Source of the DNA: Actinacidiphila cocklensis
GTDB taxonomy: Bacteria; Actinomycetota; Actinomycetes; Streptomycetales; Streptomycetaceae
Direction: 5' to 3'
DNA: 64,000 nucleotides
Assembly (NCBI RefSeq): GCF_907177275.1
Contig: NZ_CAJSLV010000046.1
Location: 114,611-178,610, forward strand
In this document: positions 50,383 through 59,807 of the stretch, one piece after another
How positions within the stretch are numbered: the stretch's first letter is position 1
How the letters are laid out: every line of letters starts with the position of its first letter
Made by a program: the position numbers and the translations under genes
The notes under the pieces: model-generated
Seen by the model: the letters and a program-made list of their open reading frames with translations, nothing else
Database searches by the model: none
What the model was told of the DNA's origin: nothing

Positions 50383-51105
50383 ATGGGCGATGTGCTGGCC
50401 GGAACCAATGCCGTATGGGAGTTCGAGCCCGACGCCGTCGTGATCCGGTACAGCCGGGGGGCTCGCGGGGCGCGGCTGCTCCACGCGCTGGGAGAGCGGC
50501 GGGTGCCGCACGCCGCGCTGGCGTCGGTGGACCTGGAGGGCGGCCGCCGCGGCCACGTGGTGCTGCGGGCGGTCCCGCGGGCCGGCGCCGACCCGCTGGT
50601 CGAGGCGGCCGGCGGCCAGCTGAAGGACAGCGCGGACCCGTACCGGCTGGTCGTACCCGAGGAGTTCAGCACTCTGGCGGAGTACTACCGCGACGAGCTA
50701 CGCGCGAAGATCGGCGGCCCGGGCGAGGCGCTGAGCCGCTTCCTGGTCGACGGACCGGCACCGCCGCGGTCCTTCAAGGCCTACGACGCCAAGGCGCTCT
50801 TCGACGGACGCACCGTCAGCTTCCGCTGGTTCTGGACCGGCGCGTCCTCCGCGAAGTGGAAGGCGGGCGACCAGAGCTTCCCGGTCGAGGAGCTGACCGG
50901 CGTCGACTGGCGCTCGCCCGAGATGCTGCACGGCTACCTGCGGCTGCTGCGCAGGGACGGCGGCGGGCAGCAGCCGGGCGAGCCCGACCAGGACCCCGCC
51001 GCCGTCGTCTTCGGCCTCGGCTACGGACCCGTGCACGAGTCGCTGCCGTTCGCGGCGGCGGTACTGGCCGCGATCCGGTCGGCGCGGGTACGGCCGCAGA
51101 CGTAG
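50383..51105 (+). CDS. DUF4429 domain protein
   Basis: A 240-residue protein with the DUF4429 pattern twice: GTNAVWEFEPDAVVIRY at the N-terminus and SFKAYDAKALFDGRTVSFRW in the second half, each a PH-like beta domain. GLGYGPVHESLPFAAAV is near the end. A soluble Streptomyces protein, possibly a membrane- or protein-binding adaptor; function unknown. Confidence 0.8.
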   Translation: MGDVLAGTNAVWEFEPDAVVIRYSRGARGARLLHALGERRVPHAALASVDLEGGRRGHVVLRAVPRAGADPLVEAAGGQLKDSADPYRLVVPEEFSTLAEYYRDELRAKIGGPGEALSRFLVDGPAPPRSFKAYDAKALFDGRTVSFRWFWTGASSAKWKAGDQSFPVEELTGVDWRSPEMLHGYLRLLRRDGGGQQPGEPDQDPAAVVFGLGYGPVHESLPFAAAVLAAIRSARVRPQT

Positions 51106-51108
51106 CGG

Positions 51109-52124
<1,016 letters not shown>

Positions 52125-52125
<1 letters not shown>

Positions 52126-52595
52126 CACGCGCCTGTCCTCTCCGGCGCCCGCTCGGCGCCCGCATAAGTCCCGATCTTGTAGTCCAGCACCGTCAGGGTG
52201 TCCTGCAGCTCCGCGATCCGCTGCACCACGTCCATCCGGGTCGCCTCCAGGAGCGCCTTGCGCTGCGGCTCGGTGCGCTCACCTGCCTTGACCAGCTCGG
52301 CGTACGTCACCATGTCGGCGACCGGCATCCCGGTCAGCCGCAACTTGCCGACGAAGGCCAGCCAGTCGAGGTCGCGGTTGCTGAAGCGGCGCTGCCCGGT
52401 GTTCGAGCGGTCCACGTGCGGCATCAGCCCGATCCGCTCGTACCAGCGCAGGGTGTGCGCGCTCATCCCGGTGAACGCGGCGACCTCGCTGATCGTGTAC
52501 TGGTCCCTGCCGTCGGGCCGCGGATGCGTCTCGTCCTCCGCCACGCACAGCGCCGCCGGCACGGTTTCCTGGTTCACCATCTGCACGACCGTCAT
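52125..52595 (-). CDS. MerR-family transcriptional regulator
   Basis: A 156-residue protein. YTISEVAAFTGMSAHTLRWY, then ERIGLMPHVDRSNTGQRRFS, is the MerR DNA-binding domain (residues about 33-72). A dimerising coiled coil (VQRIAELQDTLTVLDYKIGT) ends it; there is no cysteine cluster, so it responds to an organic ligand or stress, not a metal. ATG at complement 52595 is preferred over GTG 52604 because the promoter -10 overlaps the latter and predicts a leaderless transcript. It likely controls itself and the aldo/keto reductase. Confidence 0.9.
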
Positions 52596-52633
52596 GGTCA
52601 CCACGCTAAGACCTTGGAGTGCACTCCAGGCAA
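52596..52633 (-). promoter_or_regulatory. MerR-type promoter with 19-bp spacer and operator
   Basis: On the minus strand TTGCCT (52633-52628) and TAGCGT (52608-52603) are separated by 19 bp, the hallmark of MerR-activated promoters. Exactly between them is the palindrome TGGAGTGCACTCCA (52615-52628). The -10 is 7 nt from the A of ATG 52595, which would then be the transcription start. Confidence 0.7.
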
Positions 52634-52656
52634 GTGCGGGCCATTAGGCTCGCCAT

Positions 52657-53472
52657 ATGGACAGCCTACGGTTGATCGATCAGTGGCCGGTGCCGCATGC
52701 GGCCGCCGTCGTCATACGCCGCGACGGCACCCTTGCGGGGTCGTACGGGCCGCTGGACCAGGACTTCGCGCTGGCGTCGGTGACCAAGCCGCTCACCGCG
52801 TACGCGGCGCTCGTGGCGTACGAGGAAGGCGTCTTCGAGCTGGACGACCCGGCCGGTCCCGAGGGCTCGACGGTACGGCACCTGCTGGCGCACACCTCGG
52901 GCCTCGCCTTCGACGAGCACCGGGTGCAGGCGGCGCCCGGCACCCGGCGGATCTACTCCAACGCCGGGTTCGAGGTGCTGGCGGACACGATCGCCAAGGC
53001 GGCGGGCATGCCCTTCGCGTCCTACCTGGACGAGGCGGTGCTCCACCCGCTCGGGATGACCGGCACGCGGCTCGACGGCTCCCCGGCCGCCGGTGCGGTC
53101 TCCACTGCGTCGGACCTGGGGCGGTTCGCGGCGGAGGTGCTGGCGCCGCGGCTGCTGCACGAGTCCTCCATGGCCCTGGCCACGTCGGTGGCATTTCCCG
53201 GGCTGCGCGGGGTGCTGCCCGGCTACGGGATGCAGGACCCCAACGACTGGGGGCTCGGCTTCGAGATCCGCGGCCACAAGTCGCCGCACTGGACGGGGGC
53301 GCGGTCGGCCCCCACGACCTTCGGCCACTTCGGGCAGGCGGGCACGTTCCTCTGGTTCGACCCCGCCGCGGGCGCGGCCTGCGCGGTCCTCACCGACCGC
53401 CCCTTCGGCCCCTGGACCACCCCCCTCTGGCCCACCCTGACCGACACGATCCTCTCCGACCTGAGCGCCTGA
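52657..53472 (+). CDS. beta-lactamase-related serine hydrolase
   Basis: A 271-residue cytosolic protein. Motif S-x-x-K is in FALASVTKPLTAYAALVA (about residue 41), the Y-x-N motif is IYSNAGFEVL, HLLAHTSGL is conserved in the family, and the third motif corresponds to FGHFGQAGTFLW. This is the class C beta-lactamase/esterase fold (EstB-like). No signal peptide, so an esterase or peptidase role is more likely than antibiotic resistance. Divergent from the MerR gene. Confidence 0.87.
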   Translation: MDSLRLIDQWPVPHAAAVVIRRDGTLAGSYGPLDQDFALASVTKPLTAYAALVAYEEGVFELDDPAGPEGSTVRHLLAHTSGLAFDEHRVQAAPGTRRIYSNAGFEVLADTIAKAAGMPFASYLDEAVLHPLGMTGTRLDGSPAAGAVSTASDLGRFAAEVLAPRLLHESSMALATSVAFPGLRGVLPGYGMQDPNDWGLGFEIRGHKSPHWTGARSAPTTFGHFGQAGTFLWFDPAAGAACAVLTDRPFGPWTTPLWPTLTDTILSDLSA

Positions 53473-53862
53473 GCGGCTGCCCCTCGCGGTGGCGTCGCGT
53501 CTTTCCCCCGGTGGGGGCTTGTCCCGCAGTTCCGCGAGCCCCTGGGGGCTCGCGCCTTTCGGTGCGTCGTGGCTTGTCGCGCAGTTCCCCGCGCCCCTGG
53601 CAGGGGCGTGCCTCCGCGCAGAAGGCACGCCCCTGCCAGGGGTGAACGCTGGGCGCAGGAGGACGCAGGCCAATAGGGGCGCTGGGGGTGCCCCCAGCGC
53701 GAAGCTCTGGGGGCGGAACTGCGCGCCCAGCCCGGACGGCGGGAAAGTAGGCGACGCCACAGCAAGCGGCACCCGCCCAAGGGCTCGGGGAACTGCGAGA
53801 CAAGCCACGAACCGAGGGAAGGTCTCGGCGGCCGGGGGAAGGGGCACTCACGGGGAGCCCCC
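53473..53862. repeat. intergenic repeat cluster
   Basis: A 390-bp gene-free region made largely of repeats. Copies of the dispersed element occur at 53516-53548 and 53571-53606 (reverse orientation) and at 53711-53732 and 53781-53806 (forward). An exact 20-bp inverted repeat (53594-53613 with 53623-53642, 9-nt loop) and a smaller dyad with CGCTGGGGG/CCCCCAGCG arms (about 53680-53700) lie among them. Translatable frames here have no coding character. Confidence 0.75.
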
Positions 53863-54579
53863 TCAGGCCGGCGCCGGCTCCGCTTGCATCGACCAGAGAA
53901 GATATTCGGCGCCGCCGGCGGCAGAAGCGGTGAGGCCCTCCTCGCCGGCAAGGCGAACCGCGTCACCCGGGTGGAGAAGCTCACCGGCGAGGCGGACGGA
54001 TCCTCGGAGGACGTGGAGGTAGGAGAAGGCGGCCGGGGGCAGCGCAACCTGGTCGGGGGCAGGCGGACGGCCGACCCGCAGCGCCGCGGCGGCCTGCCGC
54101 AGACGCAGCGGCGGGGTCGCGTCGGGCGCCCCGGACGCCAGCAGGGTGAGCCCGGGTCCCGCGGGGACCGGCGAGGTCACGGCGGCGTAGGCCGGGCGTA
54201 CCCCGAAGACGTCCGGGTGCAGCCACATCTGCAGGAAGCGCAGCACCCCTTCCCCCGCGTTGCGCTCCACATGCCGCACCCCGCTGCCGGCGCTGAGCCA
54301 CTGCGCGTCGCCGGCCCGCAGCCGCGCGACCCGCCCCTCGGCGTCCCGGTGCTCCAGCTCGCCCTCGATCACCCAGGTGACGATCTCGGTGTCCCGGTGG
54401 GTGTGCTCGGCGAATCCGGCGCCCGGCGCCAACCGCTCCTCGTTGCAGGCCGCGAGCAGCCCGAAGCGCACGTTGCCGGGATCGTAGAAGCCGGAGAAGG
54501 AGAAGGCGTGCCGGGTGTCGACCCCGGCGTCCTGCTCTCCGCCGGCGTAGCGGTCGGCGCCCCGGCGCACGTCGATCAT
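53863..54579 (-). CDS. pirin family protein
   Basis: A 238-residue bicupin; the ATG at complement 54579 is chosen because IDVRRGADRY is the family start. Metal-binding cupin residues lie in HTHRDTEIVTWVIEGELEH, with AGSGVRHVERN and LQMWLHPD following. Pirins are iron-binding; some oxidise quercetin, others interact with pyruvate dehydrogenase E1 in bacteria. The last point is of interest with aceE nearby but is not evidence of a link. Confidence 0.88.
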   Translation of the reverse strand: MIDVRRGADRYAGGEQDAGVDTRHAFSFSGFYDPGNVRFGLLAACNEERLAPGAGFAEHTHRDTEIVTWVIEGELEHRDAEGRVARLRAGDAQWLSAGSGVRHVERNAGEGVLRFLQMWLHPDVFGVRPAYAAVTSPVPAGPGLTLLASGAPDATPPLRLRQAAAALRVGRPPAPDQVALPPAAFSYLHVLRGSVRLAGELLHPGDAVRLAGEEGLTASAAGGAEYLLWSMQAEPAPA

Positions 54580-54658
54580 GCCTCCACCGTAGTCCGCGGG
54601 GAGCGGGGGCGGCACGACCCGGGGAAGCCGGAAAAACCGACCCCATAGGCTTGGCTTC

Positions 54659-55864
54659 GTGCCGAACGCCTCTCAGTCACCGCAAACCCCCGCCGAACCC
54701 GCTCGCGGGGACTACTCCGCGACGCTGCGCCGACTGGAGAAGTCCGCCGGGCGGCTGGCCGCCAACGCCATCGCGCGGATGGACGCGCAGCTGCCCTGGT
54801 ACCGGGCGATGCCGCCGGAGAACCGTTCCTGGATCGGCCTGGTGGCGCAGGCCGGCATCGCCGCGTTCACCGAGTGGTTCCGGCACCCCGAGGCCCCGCA
54901 GGCGATCAGCACGGACGTCTTCGGCACCGCCCCGCGGGAGCTGACCCGGGCGATCTCGCTGCGGCAGACCGTGGAGATGGTGCGGACCACGATCGAGGTG
55001 ATGGAGGCCGCGATCGACGAGGTGGCGGCGCCCGGCGACGAGAGGGTGCTGCGCGAGGCGCTGCTCGTCTACGCACGGGAGATCGCCTTCGCCACCGCAC
55101 AGGTGTACGCGCAGGCCGCTGAGGCCCGCGGCGCCTGGGACGCGCGGCTGGAGTCGCTGGTGGTCAACGCGGTGCTGTCGGGCGAGGCCGACGAGGGCGT
55201 GCTGTCCAGGGCCGCGGCGCTCGGCTGGAACTCCCCCGACAAGATCGTCGTCGTGCTCGGCACCGCGCCGAACGGGGACAGCGAGCTGACCGTCGAGGCG
55301 ATCAGGCGGGCCTCCCGGCATGCGAAGCTGCAGGTCCTGACGGGGGTGCTCGGTGAGCGCCTGGTGGTGGTCGCCGGCGGCGACGACGACCCGCTGCGGG
55401 TCGCGAAGGCGCTGATCGGCCCGTTCGCGGCCGGCCCCGTGGTGGCGGGTCCCGTGGTGGGCGACCTGCTGTCGGCGACCCGCTCGGCGCAGGCCGCGGC
55501 GGCCGGGCTGAAGGCCTGCCACGCGTGGCCCGACGCGCCGCGCCCGGTGTCGTCCGACGATCTGCTGCCGGAGCGTGCGATGGCGGGTGACCGCCATGCG
55601 CGCGAGCAGTTGGTGGAGGAGATCTACAGGCCTCTGGAAGAAGCGGGCTCCGCGCTGCTGGAGACGCTGAGTGTCTATCTGGAGCAGGCGTCGTCACTCG
55701 AAGGTGCCGCCCGTATGCTGTTCGTCCACCCCAATACCGTCCGCTACCGGCTGCGACGTGTGACCGATGTCACCGGTTGGTCACCCTCCGACGTACGTTC
55801 GGCGTTCACCCTCCGCATCGCCCTCATCCTGGGCAGGCTGTCCGATACGGAGCGCCAAAGCTGA
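54659..55864 (+). CDS. fasR: PucR-family activator of fatty acid synthesis
   Basis: A 401-residue protein, GTG 54659. The N-terminal domain (LRRLEKSAGRLAANAIARMD, LPWYRAMPPENRSWIGLVAQ, AISLRQTVEMVRTTIEVMEA) is followed by a GGDEF-like central region (VVVLGTAPNGDSEL), and the C-terminal PucR helix-turn-helix (SSLEGAARMLFVHPNTVRYR, LRRVTDVTGWSP). Upstream of fabD in Streptomyces this is FasR, shown in S. coelicolor to activate the fabDHPF operon. Confidence 0.92.
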   Translation: MPNASQSPQTPAEPARGDYSATLRRLEKSAGRLAANAIARMDAQLPWYRAMPPENRSWIGLVAQAGIAAFTEWFRHPEAPQAISTDVFGTAPRELTRAISLRQTVEMVRTTIEVMEAAIDEVAAPGDERVLREALLVYAREIAFATAQVYAQAAEARGAWDARLESLVVNAVLSGEADEGVLSRAAALGWNSPDKIVVVLGTAPNGDSELTVEAIRRASRHAKLQVLTGVLGERLVVVAGGDDDPLRVAKALIGPFAAGPVVAGPVVGDLLSATRSAQAAAAGLKACHAWPDAPRPVSSDDLLPERAMAGDRHAREQLVEEIYRPLEEAGSALLETLSVYLEQASSLEGAARMLFVHPNTVRYRLRRVTDVTGWSPSDVRSAFTLRIALILGRLSDTERQS

Positions 55865-55867
55865 GCG

Positions 55868-55886
55868 TTTGTGGGACACCCACAAA
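55868..55886. promoter_or_regulatory. inverted repeat in the fabD promoter region
   Basis: TTTGTGGG (55868-55875) and CCCACAAA (55879-55886) are exact 8-bp arms with a 3-nt spacer, in the 83-bp gap between fasR and fabD. FasR binds this promoter in S. coelicolor, so the repeat is a candidate operator. It lies right after the fasR stop and could also act as a weak attenuator. Confidence 0.5.
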
Positions 55887-55947
55887 TCACCTGACAGTTC
55901 TTGGTCCCTGTCCCCACGGGCGGTCATCCCCGCTCGCGAGAGAGAGT

Positions 55948-56922
55948 GTGAAGGTGCTCGTACTCGTCGCTCCCGGCCAGGGCGCACAGACGCCCGGCTT
56001 CCTCGCTCCCTGGCTCGACCTCCCCGGCGCCGCCGACCGCCTCGAAGGCTGGTCCGCCGCGGCGAAGCTCGACCTCGCCCGCTTCGGCACCAAGGCGGAC
56101 GCGGACGAGATCCGCGACACCAAGGTCGCGCAGCCGCTGCTGGTCGCCGCGGGCCTGCTGTCCGCGGGCGAGCTGGGGCTGACCCCCGACCTGGTCGCAG
56201 GACACAGCGTCGGCGAGATCACCGCGGCCGTCCTGGCCGGCGTGCTGTCCGCCCATGACGCGATGACCTTCGTGGCGGCCCGCGGCCGTGCGATGGCCGA
56301 CGCCGCCGCGGTGACCGCGACCGGCATGTCCGCGGTGCTGGGCGGTGACCCGGACGCCGTCGTGGCCCACCTGACCGGCCTGGGGCTGACCCCGGCGAAC
56401 ATCAACGGCGCAGGCCAGATCGTCGCCGCCGGTACGCTGGAGCAGCTCGCCGCCCTCGCCGAGGACAAGCCGGACAAGGCCCGGGTGATCGCGCTGAAGG
56501 TCGCGGGCGCCTTCCACACCGCCCACATGGCCCCCGCGGTCGCGACTCTCGAGGCGCTCGCCCCCTCCCTGACCGTGTCGGACCCGGCGCTGCCGTATGT
56601 TTCGAACGCGGACGGGCAGGCGGTCGGTAGCGGCGCCGACGTCGTACGCCGGCTGGTCGCGCAGGTGTCGAATCCGGTCCGCTGGGATCTGTGCATGGAG
56701 ACGTTCAAGGAGCGCGGGGTCACCGCGATCATCGAGGTGTCGCCGGGCGGCACGCTGGTGGGTCTGGCCAAGCGGGCGCTGCCCGGGGTGCGGACGCTGG
56801 CGCTCAAGACGCCCGAGGACCTCGACGCGGCCCGCGCGCTGGTCGCCGAGGTCGCGGCGCAGGCCGCGGCTGCGGACGCCGTACCAGAAGCCTCACCCGA
56901 ACAGGAGCCGACGCAGCGATGA
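55948..56922 (+). CDS. fabD: malonyl-CoA:ACP transacylase
   Basis: A 324-residue protein, GTG 55948 with GAGAGAG upstream. VLVAPGQGAQTPGFLAPW opens the fold; the nucleophile serine is in VAGHSVGEITAAVLAGVL, arginine in FVAARGRAMADAA, and the catalytic His in VAGAFHTAHMAPA. It charges acyl carrier protein with malonate for FAS II. First gene of the fabD-fabH-acpP-fabF operon; its stop overlaps fabH (ATGA). Confidence 0.95.
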   Translation: MKVLVLVAPGQGAQTPGFLAPWLDLPGAADRLEGWSAAAKLDLARFGTKADADEIRDTKVAQPLLVAAGLLSAGELGLTPDLVAGHSVGEITAAVLAGVLSAHDAMTFVAARGRAMADAAAVTATGMSAVLGGDPDAVVAHLTGLGLTPANINGAGQIVAAGTLEQLAALAEDKPDKARVIALKVAGAFHTAHMAPAVATLEALAPSLTVSDPALPYVSNADGQAVGSGADVVRRLVAQVSNPVRWDLCMETFKERGVTAIIEVSPGGTLVGLAKRALPGVRTLALKTPEDLDAARALVAEVAAQAAAADAVPEASPEQEPTQR

Positions 56923-57929
56923 CATCGAAGATCAGCCCGAGCAAGGGCTCCCCGTACGCACGCATCCTCGGTGTCGGCGGCTACCGTCCCACCCGCGTGG
57001 TGCCCAACGAGGTCATCCTGGAGACCATCGACTCCAGCGACGAGTGGATCAGGTCGCGGTCCGGCATCGCCAGCCGGCACTGGGCGAGCCCCGACGAGAC
57101 GGTGGCGGAGATGTCGCTGGCCGCCGGCGGCAAGGCCATCGCGGACGCCGGGATCAGCGCGTCGGACATCGACGCCGTCATCGTCGCGACGGTCTCGCAC
57201 TTCAAGCAGACCCCCGCCGTCGCCACCGACATCGCGCACCGCATCGGCGCGGGCAAGCCGGCCGCGTTCGACATCTCCGCGGGCTGCGCGGGCTTCACCT
57301 ACGGCCTGACCCTCGCCAAGGGCATGGTCACCGACGGCACCGCCGAGCACGTGCTGGTGATCGGTGTGGAGCGGCTGAGCGACCTGACCGACCTGGAGGA
57401 CCGCGCGACGGCCTTCCTGTTCGGCGACGGCGCGGGCGCGGTCATCGTCGGCCCGTCGAAGGAACCCGCCATAGGCCCCACGGTGTGGGGTTCGGAAGGC
57501 GACAAGTCGGAGACGATCAAGCAGACGATCTCCTGGGACGTCTACCGGGACACGCCCGGCGAGCAGGTGCGCTTCCCGGCGATCACCCAGGAGGGCCAGG
57601 CGGTCTTCCGCTGGGCGGTCTACGAGATGGCCAAGGTCGCCCAGGAGGCGCTGGACGCCGCCGGGATCACCGCGGACCAGCTCGACGCGTTCATCCCGCA
57701 CCAGGCGAACATGCGGATCATCGACTCGATGATCAAGGCGCTGAAGCTCCCCGAGCACGTTGCGGTGGCCCGCGACATCGAGACCACGGGCAACACCTCC
57801 GCCGCGTCCATCCCGCTCGCCATGGAGCGGCTGCTCGCCACCGGCGAGGCCAAGAGCGGGGACACCGCCCTGGTCATCGGCTTCGGGGCGGGTCTGGTCT
57901 ACGCGGCGACTGTGGTTACTCTCCCCTAG
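56919..57929 (+). CDS. fabH: beta-ketoacyl-ACP synthase III
   Basis: A 336-residue initiating condensing enzyme. The active-site Cys is in FDISAGCAGFTYGL, His in FIPHQANMRIIDSM and Asn in TTGNTSAASIPLAM. In Streptomyces FabH accepts branched acyl-CoA starters, giving iso- and anteiso fatty acids. Overlaps fabD by 4 bp; a 71-bp gap separates it from acpP. Confidence 0.96.
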   Translation: MTSKISPSKGSPYARILGVGGYRPTRVVPNEVILETIDSSDEWIRSRSGIASRHWASPDETVAEMSLAAGGKAIADAGISASDIDAVIVATVSHFKQTPAVATDIAHRIGAGKPAAFDISAGCAGFTYGLTLAKGMVTDGTAEHVLVIGVERLSDLTDLEDRATAFLFGDGAGAVIVGPSKEPAIGPTVWGSEGDKSETIKQTISWDVYRDTPGEQVRFPAITQEGQAVFRWAVYEMAKVAQEALDAAGITADQLDAFIPHQANMRIIDSMIKALKLPEHVAVARDIETTGNTSAASIPLAMERLLATGEAKSGDTALVIGFGAGLVYAATVVTLP

Positions 57930-58000
57930 TCACACACCCTCGCGGCGCAGCAGTCCCGCCCGCCGCGCCATCGGTTACACATCAAGGAGCGCCGTACAAA

Positions 58001-58249
58001 ATGGCCACCCAGGAAGAGATCGTCGCCGGTCTCGCCGAGATCGTCAACGAGATCGCCGGCATCCCCACCGAGGACGTCAAGCTCGACAAGTCCTTCACCG
58101 ACGACCTGGACGTCGACTCGCTGTCGATGGTCGAGGTCGTCGTGGCGGCGGAGGAGCAGTTCGGCGTGAAGATCCCGGACGACGACGTCAAGAACCTCAA
58201 GACCGTCGGCGACGCGGCCGACTACATCCTCAAGGCGCAGCAGGTCTGA
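58001..58249 (+). CDS. acpP: acyl carrier protein of FAS II
   Basis: An 82-residue acidic protein. The phosphopantetheine serine is in DDLDVDSLSMVEVVVAAEEQ. ATG 58001 is preceded by AAGGAG. It carries the growing acyl chain between the FAS II enzymes. Placed between fabH and fabF as in other Streptomyces. Confidence 0.97.
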   Translation: MATQEEIVAGLAEIVNEIAGIPTEDVKLDKSFTDDLDVDSLSMVEVVVAAEEQFGVKIPDDDVKNLKTVGDAADYILKAQQV

Positions 58250-58351
58250 GACCGCTCGCCGAAACGATCCCTCGGCCGCGAGGCCGGCGGGATCGGCAAC
58301 CGGGTCGACGCGCCTGTCACCCGCCCTTCTAGACGTGGAGAGACAATTCCT

Positions 58352-59620
58352 GTGAGCCCGACCAATCACACCGTGGTCGTCACCGGTATCGGAGCAACCA
58401 CACCGCTGGGTGGCGACAGCGCGTCGACCTGGGAGGCGCTGCTGGCCGGCCGGTCAGGCGTGCGCCCGCTGGAACAGGACTGGGCGGCCGAGCTGCCCGT
58501 GCGGATCGCCGCGCAGATCGCCGTGGAGCCCGGGGAGGTCCTGCCCAGGCCGCTGGCCCGCAAGCTGGACCGCAGCGCGCAGTTCGCGCTGATCGCGGCC
58601 CGCGAGGCGTGGGCGGACGCCGGTTTCACCGCGAAGGCGGGCGAGGACCCGGCGGTCGACCCCGACCGGCTCGGCGCGGTCGTCGCGTCCGGCATCGGCG
58701 GTGTCACCACGCTGCTGGGGCAGTACGACGTGCTGAAGAACCAGGGTGTGCGCAAGGTCTCGCCGCACACCGTGCCGATGCTCATGCCCAACAGCCCGTC
58801 CGCGAACGTCGGCATCGACATCAACGCCCGCGCCGGTGTGCACACCCCGGTCAGCGCGTGCGCGTCGGGCGCCGAGGCGATCGGCTACGCGGTCGAGATG
58901 ATCCGCACCGGCCGCGCCGACGTGGTCGTGGCCGGCGGCACCGAGGCGGCGATCCACCCGCTGCCGATCGTCGCCTTCGGCAACATGATGGCGATGTCCA
59001 AGAACAACGACGACCCGCAGGGTGCCTCGCGTCCGTACGACGCCGGGCGGGACGGCTTCGTCCTCGGCGAGGGTGCCGGCGTGGTCGTGCTGGAGTCGGT
59101 CGAGCACGCGAGGGCGCGCGGCGCCCGGGTGTACGCGGAGGTGGTCGGCCAGGGCATCTCGGCCGACGCGCACCACATCACCCAGCCGGAGCCGACCGGC
59201 CGCGGTATCGCGGCGGCGCTCCAGCACCTGCTGGACGGCTCCGACCTGAAGCCCGCGGAGATCGTGCACGTCAACGCGCACGCCACGTCCACCCCGCAGG
59301 GTGACGTCGCGGAGATCAAGGCGCTGCGCCGGGTCTTCGGGGACGACGTGGACCACATGGCGATCTCGGCCACCAAGTCCATGACCGGCCACCTGCTGGG
59401 CGGCGCCGGCGGTATCGAGACGGTCGCCTCCGTGCTGGCGCTCTACCACCGCATCGCCCCGCCGACGATCAACCTGGTCGAGCGGGACCCGGAGGCGGAC
59501 GCGGACATCGTCGGCGACAAGCCCCGCCCGCTCCCCGAGGGCACGATCGCAGCCCTGAACGACTCCTTCGGCTTCGGCGGCCACAACGTCGTCCTGGCCC
59601 TGCGGAGCTTCGAGAGCTGA
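58352..59620 (+). CDS. fabF: beta-ketoacyl-ACP synthase II
   Basis: A 422-residue elongating condensing enzyme, GTG 58352, GTGGAGAG upstream. Active-site Cys in PVSACASGAEAIGYAV, first His in VHVNAHATSTPQGD, Lys and second His in SATKSMTGHLLGGAGG, and the C-terminal FGFGGHNVVL. It extends acyl-ACP with malonyl-ACP. Last gene of the operon. Confidence 0.96.
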   Translation: MSPTNHTVVVTGIGATTPLGGDSASTWEALLAGRSGVRPLEQDWAAELPVRIAAQIAVEPGEVLPRPLARKLDRSAQFALIAAREAWADAGFTAKAGEDPAVDPDRLGAVVASGIGGVTTLLGQYDVLKNQGVRKVSPHTVPMLMPNSPSANVGIDINARAGVHTPVSACASGAEAIGYAVEMIRTGRADVVVAGGTEAAIHPLPIVAFGNMMAMSKNNDDPQGASRPYDAGRDGFVLGEGAGVVVLESVEHARARGARVYAEVVGQGISADAHHITQPEPTGRGIAAALQHLLDGSDLKPAEIVHVNAHATSTPQGDVAEIKALRRVFGDDVDHMAISATKSMTGHLLGGAGGIETVASVLALYHRIAPPTINLVERDPEADADIVGDKPRPLPEGTIAALNDSFGFGGHNVVLALRSFES

Positions 59621-59758
59621 CGTTCTTTCTGCCGCCCTCTCGCCTCCGGTCGCCTCAGTCCGGTGTCGACGGTCGATCGTGCTCGACCCCTCGTTCCCCG
59701 GGGCCTGCGCGCGTTCTCCCTTTCGGCACCGGCGCTCCCTTCGGCTCGATGGCTACCG

Positions 59759-59803
59759 GCGAACCCGGGAGGAGGCCCGTCAGGGCCGTCCCCCCGGGTT
59801 CGC
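59759..59803. terminator. bidirectional terminator between fabF and the dehydrogenase
   Basis: GCGAACCCGGG (59759-59769) pairs exactly with CCCGGGTTCGC (59793-59803), with an inner GGCCC/GGGCC helix. It stands 5 bp from the convergent dehydrogenase stop and ends both transcripts. The 59621-59758 stretch before it shows no gene. Confidence 0.75.
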
Positions 59804-59807
59804 TGTG

